DNA of 8,039 bases, taken from the NCBI GenBank assembly GCA_018239705.1, contig JAFEGS010000037.1, positions 1 through 8,039 on the forward strand. The letters run 5' to 3'. The notes beneath the pieces were generated by a model. The model was not told where the DNA came from and ran no database searches. It saw nothing but the letters and a program-made list of their open reading frames with translations. Made by a program: the position numbers and the translations under genes. Of this stretch, positions 1-6,135 are shown in pieces. The DNA is from Verrucomicrobiota bacterium (lineage in GTDB: Bacteria > Chlamydiota > Chlamydiia > Chlamydiales > FEN-1388). Position 1 is the stretch's first letter, and each line of letters begins with the position of its first letter.

Positions 1-1
1 A

Positions 2-205
2 AACCAACGAATTGTTTTACAAATGATCTGTGAGAACGCTGTGGTCCTAAAGCCATCCTCCGATTCTTTTCTCAGGCAAGTAGAGCTTTCTTCTCGCAGT
101 GTGAGCCTGGCAATTCAAGCCTTAGAAAAATCAGACCATATCGAGCATACCAAAGAAGGCTACCGCGCGATTGATCCTGTCACAAAGCATATCCTAAGCA
201 CCTGA
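2..205 (+). CDS. C-terminal end of an archaeal-type ATPase (partial, cut by window start)
   Basis: An open frame enters at the window edge and stops with TGA at 203-205, giving 67 visible residues. The segment reads as a winged-helix domain: a helix with SSRSVSLAIQALEKSDHIE, followed by a short wing and GYRAIDPVTKHIL. This pattern (serine-rich turn, xxALxALEKxxxIE, then a Tyr-Arg-x-x-Asp-Pro strand) is familiar from the C-terminal winged helix of the ATPase family first described mainly in archaea (PF01637-like), whose N-terminal P-loop part would lie upstream of this window. The ATG at 23 is internal to the frame and has no convincing ribosome site, so it is unlikely to be the start. Its 3' end overlaps the scpB stop by 12 bp on the other strand. 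The ATPase call rests only on the tail; another winged-helix protein is possible. Confidence 0.55.
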   Translation, partial: NQRIVLQMICENAVVLKPSSDSFLRQVELSSRSVSLAIQALEKSDHIEHTKEGYRAIDPVTKHILST

Positions 206-715
206 TTGGAATGGTGGGAGGTCGGAGAGGTTTTTCAGCCCGAAATGTTTAAGAAATTCTTTTGTTGTTGCAAAAAGTGATGGCCTTCCGGGTGTTTGAG
301 CTCTTCCTGTAACTTCAATGAGCAGTCGCTCCTGCAGGTGCGCAAGAACGCCTGAAGAGTCGACCCCTCTGATGGCCTCGATCTGCGCCTTTGTCACAGG
401 CTGTTTGTAGGCAATGATGGCGAGTGTCTCGAGCGATGCCTGGCTCAATTTATCTTTTCTGCGGTTGTTAAACAGAAGCTGTACATAAGGGGCAAAGTCA
501 GCCTTGGTGCGAAGGAGATAGCCTTCAGCAATATTTTCCAGGCCAAAAGAGCGGTTTTGTTCGATATACTCGTTCTGCAGCTCTAAAAGTATTTTTTTTA
601 TTTCACGGCCTGTTGCCGGAGTGGTTGGAGTGATGATCTGCTGGATCTTCTGTATTGACAGCGGCTCTGATGTGGCAAAGAGAAGTGCTTCTACGATCGA
701 TTTTGTGCCGTGCAT
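194..715 (-). CDS. scpB: Segregation and condensation protein B
   Basis: ScpB is the small winged-helix subunit of the bacterial Smc-ScpA-ScpB condensin. It dimerises and binds the middle of ScpA, helping to organise and segregate the nucleoid in the cytoplasm. The 173-residue product has the two expected winged-helix domains. The first starts at SIVEALLFATSEPLS (residues 6-20). The second carries the family signature LETLAIIAYKQPVTKAQIE (95-113) followed by IRGVDSSGVL, and then the typical GRAQTPGRPSLFATTKEFL (137-155). Length is normal to slightly short. The start at 715 is supported by GGAG seven bases upstream, inside the scpA 3' end. The gene overlaps scpA by 25 bp, so translation is probably coupled, as expected for partners needed in fixed ratio. 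It is the last gene of the minus-strand operon and converges on the gene ending at 205. Confidence 0.95.
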   Translation of the reverse strand: MHGTKSIVEALLFATSEPLSIQKIQQIITPTTPATGREIKKILLELQNEYIEQNRSFGLENIAEGYLLRTKADFAPYVQLLFNNRRKDKLSQASLETLAIIAYKQPVTKAQIEAIRGVDSSGVLAHLQERLLIEVTGRAQTPGRPSLFATTKEFLKHFGLKNLSDLPPFQSGA

Positions 716-1365
716 AGGTATACTCCGATTTTTGAGTCTTTCACAAGATAGGCCTCTTGATTTTTCATGAGCTCGAGTATGGCTAAAAAAGTAACAATGA
801 GCCGATCTTTACTGTGCGAGGGAGAAAAGAGGTCATTAAAGAGGAGCGTTTGAGAGGCGAGCGCATAACGCAGCTCATCGAGTGCATCTGCTACTCTCCA
901 TTCCTCTTCTACGATGATGCTGAAACGGTCTTGTGCCTGTTTCCAGACCTGCGAGAAGAGGCGCGAAAATTCTTCGATATCGAGCGCGATCGTTGGAGCT
1001 TGCCGGATCACCGGCTCTTGAGGTAGGCTAAGGCTTCGTAGATAGTGGGCAGTTTGCTCTCGCTCTTTTGTTGAAAAGGTAGCGGCCACCTGTCGAAACG
1101 AGCAGTATTCCTCTGAATTGGGCATAAAGGCAAGTTCGCCATTCTCCTGACCCTCTTCTGCCTCTTGAGGAAGTAGTCGTACGCTTTTGAGGTAGATGAG
1201 ATGGGCAAAGATAGCAATAAAGCTCGCTGCCTTATTTTCTAGAGTCAGCTCATCTCGATGCTTATCGATCAAGGCGTGAATCGAAAGGGTAAAGAGCTCT
1301 ACCTTTTCTTTTTGTACCGCTACAAATAGCTCTTCAAGTGAGATGTCCGCATTCAAAGCTGTCAT
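691..1365 (-). CDS. scpA: Segregation and condensation protein A (divergent kleisin)
   Basis: ScpA is the kleisin that bridges the Smc heads and binds ScpB. The 224-residue product shows the kleisin pattern. An N-terminal helical region (ISLEELFVAVQKEKVELFTLSI, about 8-29) is followed by FAHLIYLKSVRLLP (53-66), which matches the conserved IKSxxLLP element. An acidic linker comes next (69-86), and the C-terminal winged helix ends in VTFLAILELMKNQ (191-203). The usual N-terminal GPLDLLL motif has been replaced by ISLEELF, so the protein is divergent. Immediate adjacency to scpB makes the call secure. The ATG at 1365 sits in an ATGA overlap with the topA stop and has no clear Shine-Dalgarno site, because the upstream sequence is the lysine-coding topA tail. 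Initiation is therefore probably by coupling with topA. Confidence 0.9.
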   Translation of the reverse strand: MTALNADISLEELFVAVQKEKVELFTLSIHALIDKHRDELTLENKAASFIAIFAHLIYLKSVRLLPQEAEEGQENGELAFMPNSEEYCSFRQVAATFSTKEREQTAHYLRSLSLPQEPVIRQAPTIALDIEEFSRLFSQVWKQAQDRFSIIVEEEWRVADALDELRYALASQTLLFNDLFSPSHSKDRLIVTFLAILELMKNQEAYLVKDSKIGVYLCTAQNRS

Positions 1366-1461
1366 TTTTTCGTTTTGGTACTTTTTGCCTTAGTCGTTTT
1401 TGTTTTTTTCGTTGTCGTTTTCTTTGTAGCTGCAGCCTTCCCCTTTCTTGCAGTCGCTTTT
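1362..1461 (-). other. Lys/Thr-rich low-complexity tail of TopA
   Basis: Residues about 755-787 of TopA are almost only Lys, Thr and Ala with runs such as TKKTTTKKTKTTKAK. On the + strand this appears as a T-rich stretch. Basic tails of this kind are known in topoisomerase I of several bacteria, where they aid DNA binding and processivity. That role is inferred here from composition. The stretch also forms the upstream context of the scpA start and leaves no room for a Shine-Dalgarno site. Confidence 0.8.
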
Positions 1462-3725
1462 TTTACGTAAGGGGTTTTGGGATGGTTTTCATACTTTGCC
1501 AGTACGGTTTCCACATCATTGCCAATGACATCGCATGCAGGGTACTCAGAGCAGGACAAAAAGGGCTTTCCAAATCGAGATCGCCGCTGTACGAGATGGC
1601 CTTCACAGCCAATTGCCGGACAGGATACTTTCTCTGTGAGCAGTGATTGCGCGCTCTCGCCTTTCTTTGGAATTGAAACGATTCCTTTGCAATCTGGATA
1701 TTTCGTACAGCCAAGGAAGGGACCAAACTTGCCAAAACGCAGCTTCATCTCCTCTCCACATTTGGGGCAGCGCTGCTCCCAATCGAAGTCCGGTTCGTAG
1801 TCGTTTTTATCAAAGGTTACTTCCTCAAGGGAGCTTGTGTAGTCGCATTCGGGGTAGTGCTCGCAGCCTAGAAAATACTTTGTTTTAGACCAGACCTTTT
1901 GCAGTAGCCCTCCGCATTTTGGACAGGGGATATCAGTTGCAATTTTGGGTATGATCACACTATTTTCTGCAGTTTCCAGCGTTGGTGAGAACTCAGCCCA
2001 AAAGTCCTTCAGTACGGTAATCCAATTTTTTTTGTCTTCAGCTACCTCTTCGAGGTCATCTTCCATATGCGCAGTGAAGCGAATATCCATGATCTGCGTA
2101 AAATTGACTTCCAATACTTCACAGATGAGTCTTCCCAGCTCTGTCGGCTTGAGACGATTCTGCTCTTTGGTGGTGTAGTCGCGGCTCTGGATTTTCTTCA
2201 TGATCGTAGCATAGGTAGATGGTCTGCCAATACCCGATTTTTCTAGCTCTTTAACGAGTGAAGCCTCTGTAAAGCGAGGAGGAGGTCGTGTAAAGGACTG
2301 TGCGTAGTCAAGGTGCAATAGCTTCAACAGCTCTTCAATCGTGAGCGGTGGCAGGAGCGCATGTTCGTCATTTTCTTGTTCCTCATCGTGCTTTTCTTCA
2401 TACAGAACGAGAAAGCCTTGAAATTTGATTTGAGAGCCTGTAGCCCTCAGCATATAGCGATCGGCTGCCTGAATGTCTACGGAAACAGTATCGTAAATAG
2501 CAGGATTCATTTGGGAGGCTAAAAAGCGCTTCCATACAAGTGTGTAGAGGTTATACTGCTCTTTCGTGAGATAGTCGCGTATCTTATCGGGATGGTGATG
2601 AAGATTAGTAGGTCGAATAGCTTCGTGAGCATCTTGTGCACTTTTTTTGGACTGGAACTTGCGAGGCGTTTCTGGTAGAAACTGAGGACCGAACTCTTTT
2701 AAGATATAGTCTCTCGCTTCATTGATAGCTTCCGGAGCAATCCGCACCGAGTCAGTTCTCATATAGGTGATCAAGCCCTCTGCGCCTTCGCTTCCAAGGT
2801 CGACCCCTTCATACAGAGATTGTGCAATTTCCATGGTCTTTGCCGGGGCAAAGCGGAAATGCCTGCTTGCCTCTTGCTGCATTGTGGAGGTAATAAATGG
2901 AGCTTCAGGGTTTCGCTTCTTCTCTTTTTTCTCAATGTTCTTTACGCGAAATTCTGCTCGCTCAAGCTCGCCTGCAATGCTCTTTGCTATCTCTTCTGTG
3001 TTTACAAGGACATAGTCTTCACCCTCAACCTTGTTTGGCTGGCGCTCTTTCTCTACCCTTTTTTTGTCAATTGAGTACAAATAGGCTGTAAATGGCTTTT
3101 CAGATGTTTGCGATTGCAGTTTTGCTGAAAGCGTCCAGTACTCCTGTGGAATAAAGGCTTCGATCTCTTTTTCTCTATCTACAACAAGTTTAAGCGCTGC
3201 AGACTGCACGCGACCTGCAGATACCGATTGTCCTCGTCCGCGCTTAAGGCGTCTATTGAGAAGAGGAGAAATAGTATAGCCTACCAGGCGGTCTAAAAGG
3301 CGTCTCGATTGCTGTGCATTTATCAAAGCATCGTTAAGTTCTGTTGGATTGCGTACTGCCTCCTGCACCGCATCGCGTGTGATTGAATTGAACGATATAC
3401 GCTTGATCTGGGAAGTTGCGGGCAGGATTTGGCTGATGTGCCAGGCAATAGCCTCTCCCTCTCTGTCAGGGTCAGTTGCGAGGTAGATTATTTCGCACTC
3501 TTTCGCACTTTTTTTCAGCTTTGCAATGACATCTTTTTTCTTTGGCAGGAGGACATAGTTCGGCTCAAAATTTTTCTCTATATCAATGCCAAACTCTTTC
3601 TCCGGAAGGTCCCTTACATGGCCATAGGAGGATTCAAACAGATAGGTTGGCCCCAATAGCTTTTGCAGCGTTTTGATTTTTGCAGGGGACTCAACAATAA
3701 TTAATGACTTTGCAGACTTTGCCAT
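1362..3725 (-). CDS. topA: DNA topoisomerase I (type IA)
   Basis: TopA relaxes negatively supercoiled DNA by cutting and resealing one strand through a 5'-phosphotyrosine. The 787-residue product begins with a Toprim domain (SLIIVESPAKIKTL at 7-20, with the metal-binding acidic motif ATDPDREGEAIAWH at 83-96). The catalytic tyrosine is Y321, in GLITYMRTDSVRI. A later core motif is EKSGIGRPSTYATIM (495-509). Three C-terminal zinc ribbons of the topoisomerase type follow, with cysteines at 601/604/621/627, 653/656/673/679 and 702/707/725/731. The protein ends in a disordered Lys/Thr/Ala tail from about residue 755. Length is typical for a bacterial TopA with zinc ribbons. The start at 3725 has an AGGA just upstream that overlaps the dprA stop codon, and dprA ends only 4 bp away. 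Gene order and coupling place it in an operon with dprA, scpA and scpB. Confidence 0.98.
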   Translation of the reverse strand: MAKSAKSLIIVESPAKIKTLQKLLGPTYLFESSYGHVRDLPEKEFGIDIEKNFEPNYVLLPKKKDVIAKLKKSAKECEIIYLATDPDREGEAIAWHISQILPATSQIKRISFNSITRDAVQEAVRNPTELNDALINAQQSRRLLDRLVGYTISPLLNRRLKRGRGQSVSAGRVQSAALKLVVDREKEIEAFIPQEYWTLSAKLQSQTSEKPFTAYLYSIDKKRVEKERQPNKVEGEDYVLVNTEEIAKSIAGELERAEFRVKNIEKKEKKRNPEAPFITSTMQQEASRHFRFAPAKTMEIAQSLYEGVDLGSEGAEGLITYMRTDSVRIAPEAINEARDYILKEFGPQFLPETPRKFQSKKSAQDAHEAIRPTNLHHHPDKIRDYLTKEQYNLYTLVWKRFLASQMNPAIYDTVSVDIQAADRYMLRATGSQIKFQGFLVLYEEKHDEEQENDEHALLPPLTIEELLKLLHLDYAQSFTRPPPRFTEASLVKELEKSGIGRPSTYATIMKKIQSRDYTTKEQNRLKPTELGRLICEVLEVNFTQIMDIRFTAHMEDDLEEVAEDKKNWITVLKDFWAEFSPTLETAENSVIIPKIATDIPCPKCGGLLQKVWSKTKYFLGCEHYPECDYTSSLEEVTFDKNDYEPDFDWEQRCPKCGEEMKLRFGKFGPFLGCTKYPDCKGIVSIPKKGESAQSLLTEKVSCPAIGCEGHLVQRRSRFGKPFLSCSEYPACDVIGNDVETVLAKYENHPKTPYVKKATARKGKAAATKKTTTKKTKTTKAKSTKTKK

Positions 3726-3729
3726 ATTC

Positions 3730-4959
3730 CTACTTTTTTATATAACGCTTTCCAGGCAGTTCTTTTATTAAAGCCTTCAACATCAATTGCATAAGAGTAG
3801 ATTGAAGGTGAGAAACGGGAAGGGCAGTTGCATATGAAAGCTGATCTAAAGATAATTCAGATCGCGACAAAAAATCAAGAATTTTTTGCTCATCGGGCAA
3901 AAGTGGCGGTAGTACTCCTTTTTCTGTAGCCCGAGGTGTCTGGCGCAAATGGAGCGCATGGGCAATCTGATCGGGGTGGTGAGCAAGCTCTGCCTTACCG
4001 CTTTGGATAAGATGATGGTTGCCTTCGTATACCTCTTGTAGAGCTCGTCCGGGGAGGGCAAAGAGCCGTTTTTTCTGCTCGTATCCCATAGACATTGTAA
4101 GCATAGAGCCACTTTTAAGTGGGGCCTCTGCTACCAGCAGAGCGTCGGCAAAGGCGCAGATCAGCCGGTTTCGCTTTGGAAAGCTGAAACGAGTGGGCGG
4201 TGTCTGCATGGGGAGTTCACTGATAACGGCGCCCTTGGCTGCAATTTCCTCTGCGAGTGCACTATTTTCTCTTGGGTAGATGTCTGCAATTCCGGAGCCT
4301 ATTATGGCGAGCGTCGACCCTGTGAGCAAGGCTCCTCTGTGTGCTGCCGTATCGATACCGCGGGCAAGGCCGCTGACAATAGAGGCGCCAAGACCGGCTA
4401 GTGTTTTAGCAAATAGATAGGCACATTCTTTACCCCATTCTGTCGCATTTCGCGTACCGATGATAGCAGCGCAAGGCTGCTCTTTTGCTGGAAGTGTACC
4501 TTTACAGTAGAGTATGAGAGGGCAGTCGGCAAGAGTTTTGAGCTTCTCCGGGAATTGAGGAGCGTAGTAGGGGATGAGATCGGTGTGTAGCCTATCTGCA
4601 AGCTTCAGCTCTCGTGCGCAATACTCACTTACCTGTCCCGATTGGAAGAAGGCGTGGCTTGCCGCCGGTAGCGCTATGGGAAGTAGCTCCCCTCTCGTAC
4701 ATGCCTCCAGGGCAGCTCTTATAGATGGGTAGTGTGCAATAAGCTCCCTTGCTTTCTTACTTGATAGACCAGGGGTTAAAACAAATGCTAGTAGAGCTTC
4801 ACGTTCGTTAGAGGAAAGGGAGGGGTAGAGAGTATCCACCCCTGATTTGCATTGACTAGAATGCAACAGAAAGCGTTCCTTTGATCGTGGCGATCTCTTC
4901 GCCAAGCTGCACAATTCGGCACATGCCGTTTTGTCGTACGCTATCTGTTGAAGCCTCAT
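3730..4959 (-). CDS. dprA: DNA processing protein DprA/Smf
   Basis: DprA binds incoming single-stranded DNA and loads RecA during natural transformation. It is also found in many non-competent bacteria. Numbering is for the 409-residue reading from the ATG at 4959. A helix-hairpin-helix-like region lies at 50-88 (NEREALLAFVLTPGLSSKKA). The Rossmann-like domain covers about 130-335, with AAIIGTRNATEWG (164-176), SGLARGIDTAAH (196-207), FPKRNRLI (260-267) and LKSGSMLT (281-288), all hallmarks of the family. A C-terminal winged helix spans about 352-405. The start is unsettled. The ATG at 4959 has no ribosome site, and its first 40 residues look unlike DprA and overlap another ORF. An in-frame GTG at 4839 would give 369 residues, closer to the family length, although its ribosome site is also poor. 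The stop is 4 bp before topA, so the two are co-transcribed. Confidence 0.95.
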   Translation of the reverse strand: MRLQQIAYDKTACAELCSLAKRSPRSKERFLLHSSQCKSGVDTLYPSLSSNEREALLAFVLTPGLSSKKARELIAHYPSIRAALEACTRGELLPIALPAASHAFFQSGQVSEYCARELKLADRLHTDLIPYYAPQFPEKLKTLADCPLILYCKGTLPAKEQPCAAIIGTRNATEWGKECAYLFAKTLAGLGASIVSGLARGIDTAAHRGALLTGSTLAIIGSGIADIYPRENSALAEEIAAKGAVISELPMQTPPTRFSFPKRNRLICAFADALLVAEAPLKSGSMLTMSMGYEQKKRLFALPGRALQEVYEGNHHLIQSGKAELAHHPDQIAHALHLRQTPRATEKGVLPPLLPDEQKILDFLSRSELSLDQLSYATALPVSHLQSTLMQLMLKALIKELPGKRYIKK

Positions 4960-5041
4960 GTTCGTATGATGTACTTAAGAACAAAGAGACCTCTTCTTCA
5001 CACTCTACGCAGTGTGAATGTTCAATTTGAGTTGCTAACAT
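4856..5041 (-). CDS. Possible 61-residue small protein upstream of dprA
   Basis: This small open frame has an ATG at 5039-5041 preceded by AGGTG with a 4-base gap, the best ribosome site in the area, and an in-frame stop closes it just upstream. The product is acidic, has no membrane segment, and contains a CVEC pair (residues 11-14) preceded by two histidines. The C-terminal part (MCRIVQLGEEIATIKGTL) looks like ordinary folded protein. I do not recognise it. It ends at 4856, 16 bp before the in-frame GTG of dprA at 4839, so it could be the true first gene of the dprA-topA-scpA-scpB operon with dprA coupled behind it. If dprA really starts at 4959, the two overlap by 104 bp in different frames. 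It could also be a non-coding leader or, less likely, the N-terminus of a frameshifted longer protein. Confidence 0.4.
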   Translation of the reverse strand: MLATQIEHSHCVECEEEVSLFLSTSYEHEASTDSVRQNGMCRIVQLGEEIATIKGTLSVAF

Positions 5042-5232
5042 ATCGCACCTATGCGACTAATTTTCAAAATAAAAAATTTTTTTCTCGAATATCGCTTTTT
5101 GGCTTGCAGACTGCTGTTCACCCCCTTTTTGCCCGCGTCTACTCGTGAGTTTTACAAAGTTTTTAAAGAAAATTTTCACAAACAACTGTGTAAATTTTCT
5201 TTTTTCTTATCTATCAGTGACCTTAAAATATT
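5042..5232. promoter_or_regulatory. A/T-rich intergenic region upstream of the dprA operon
   Basis: This gap of 191 bp separates the end of the TPR-like membrane protein gene from the dprA block on the same strand. It should hold the promoter for the minus-strand operon, but I see no convincing -35/-10 pair. It contains A/T tracts near 5070-5085 and 5160-5205, and the inverted repeat listed separately. I found no credible gene in it on either strand. Confidence 0.4.
5165..5202 (-). terminator. Long inverted repeat, possible terminator of the upstream gene
   Basis: Two 16-base arms (5165-5180 and 5187-5202) are inverted copies with one mismatch around a 6-base loop, AACAAC on the + strand. 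The inner arm ends are CACA/TGTG and the rest is almost all A/T. It lies 31 bp beyond the stop of the minus-strand gene ending at 5233, where a terminator would be expected. However, the stem has few G/C pairs, and on the minus strand it is followed by A residues rather than a clean T run. On the + strand it is followed by T-rich sequence, but no + gene ends here. It could instead be a protein-binding site. Confidence 0.4.
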
Positions 5233-6009
5233 TCAACTATTTGTATTAATAGTTTTTGATAAATAATCCAGCAGAGAGGCATCTTTCTCTTGCAAATGGG
5301 CTAGAAAGAGAGATGCATATTCTTTTTCCTGGCTGTTTAAAGCATTACTTGGCTGTGTAATTCCAAGAAATCCTTTTAATTCGTTTAGTGTCTGTTCAAA
5401 ATTATTTTGCTCACCTGTAGCTTTTTCCAGCGTGGCGATGTGCAAAAGCAGAAATGCTCGAAGAAGATACTGGCTTGTCGTTTGGTTGCTCATAGTCTCT
5501 TTTAATTGATTAGCCTTCTCTAGCGCTTCTTTGGGCTGGTTCATTCCTGCAAGGCGGGATACTTCAGAATAGGCTGCAAGATTGGTGAGGCCGATGCGTT
5601 GAAGCTGGCCTACCGATCTTTGCGCATAGGGATCAATTTCGCTGCCTCTATTTGCAAGTATCAGCTCTTGCGCGATGAGCCCATCATAGCGGTTTTGGAG
5701 CGAGGGATAGGCTGTGCAGATCTCTTGGAGTTTGCGAAGTGCTCCTTCCTGCTCCTCTTCTGTATCTGTTGAAGGGCCTGCCTGAACCTCTTGAGCAAGT
5801 GTATTAGCAGTCTGGATAGTCAGATACTCTGCCGTCTTTTTGTTAGAGCTGATCCATATGTAGATATAGGCAATGCTTGCAATAGCTATCAAAACAGACA
5901 AAATAATTTTTCTGTTGGAGACGATCCACGTTGCCATGGGTGAGTCTTCTTCACAAGGGACGCAGGACGCGCACGACTTTCGTTCTTTTTCTTTTATCGT
6001 TTGTGACAT
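5233..6009 (-). CDS. Single-pass membrane protein with TPR-like helical domain
   Basis: The 258-residue product has a cytoplasmic N-terminal segment of about 30 residues with a Cys cluster (CASCVPC, cysteines 13, 16 and 19). One transmembrane helix follows (about 34-54, IILSVLIAIASIAYIYIWIS), then an Asn-Lys-Lys stop and a long, all-helical region outside the membrane. That region has TPR-like helix pairs, for example about 105-120, 129-152, 153-170 and 179-198. The architecture resembles YfgM-type proteins (membrane anchor plus TPR-like domain), which act near the Sec translocon, but I cannot claim orthology. The start at 6009 is supported by TTAGGTAG about 4 bases upstream. A later methionine (residue 25) would remove the Cys cluster and has no comparable ribosome site. 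The gene is divergent from the VWA gene and is followed by an A/T-rich dyad. Its function is unknown. Confidence 0.8.
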   Translation of the reverse strand: MSQTIKEKERKSCASCVPCEEDSPMATWIVSNRKIILSVLIAIASIAYIYIWISSNKKTAEYLTIQTANTLAQEVQAGPSTDTEEEQEGALRKLQEICTAYPSLQNRYDGLIAQELILANRGSEIDPYAQRSVGQLQRIGLTNLAAYSEVSRLAGMNQPKEALEKANQLKETMSNQTTSQYLLRAFLLLHIATLEKATGEQNNFEQTLNELKGFLGITQPSNALNSQEKEYASLFLAHLQEKDASLLDYLSKTINTNS

Positions 6010-6048
6010 GATCTACCTAACAAATTTAGAATATGGAGAAATCGCCCG

Positions 6049-6078
6049 ATTTTACTCGTTTTATGATCAGAAATTCAA
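6049..6078 (-). promoter_or_regulatory. Candidate sigma70-type promoter for the TPR-like gene
   Basis: Read on the minus strand, TTGAAT (6073-6078) and TAAAAT (6049-6054) are separated by 18 bp. They match the consensus at 4 and 5 of 6 positions. The predicted start of transcription, near 6042, leaves a leader of about 30 bases before the ATG at 6009. A 6-bp dyad (AAATCG-CC-CGATTT, 6039-6052) overlaps the -10 box and the predicted start and could be an operator. Confidence 0.4.
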
Positions 6079-6086
6079 CAGAAATT
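6068..6086. repeat. Two direct copies of CAGAAATT, 11 bp apart
   Basis: CAGAAATT occurs at 6068-6075 and again at 6079-6086, a period of 11 bp or about one helical turn. The copies lie between the divergent genes and cover the candidate -35 boxes of both directions. Such placement suits a regulator that binds one face of the helix. That role is inferred; two 8-bp copies in A/T-rich DNA can arise by chance. Confidence 0.4.
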
Positions 6087-6115
6087 TGCAAAATATTGCC
6101 TTTAAGCGCTATCAA
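6086..6115 (+). promoter_or_regulatory. Weak candidate promoter for the VWA gene
   Basis: TTGCAA (6086-6091) and TATCAA (6110-6115) are separated by 18 bp, upstream of the ATG at 6136. Each box matches the consensus only moderately. Transcription would start near 6122, leaving a very short leader that still contains the AAGG ribosome site. The support is weak. Confidence 0.25.
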
Positions 6116-6135
6116 CTAGGAAAACAAGGCTTGCG

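Noticed and set aside
1362..1461. T-rich stretch on the + strand as a possible tandem repeat or terminator
   Set aside because: It is explained by the Lys/Thr codons of the TopA tail, without a regular repeat unit or hairpin.
1338..1800. Open frames of about 100 codons on the + strand opposite the 3' end of topA
   Set aside because: They are antisense to the zinc ribbons and lysine tail of TopA; their Phe/Ser/Cys-rich products are the complement of Lys-rich coding sequence.
3846..4112. An 88-codon minus-strand frame within dprA in another frame
   Set aside because: It lies inside the conserved Rossmann and winged-helix part of DprA, whose frame is secure; no independent support.
4948..5266. 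Small + strand frames across the gap upstream of dprA
   Set aside because: Phe/Lys-rich composition reflects A/T tracts; no ribosome site or domain supports translation.
6087..6100. Palindrome-like TGCAAAATATTGCC in the divergent region as an operator
   Set aside because: The two halves mismatch in the centre and only four outer bases pair, well within chance for A/T-rich DNA.
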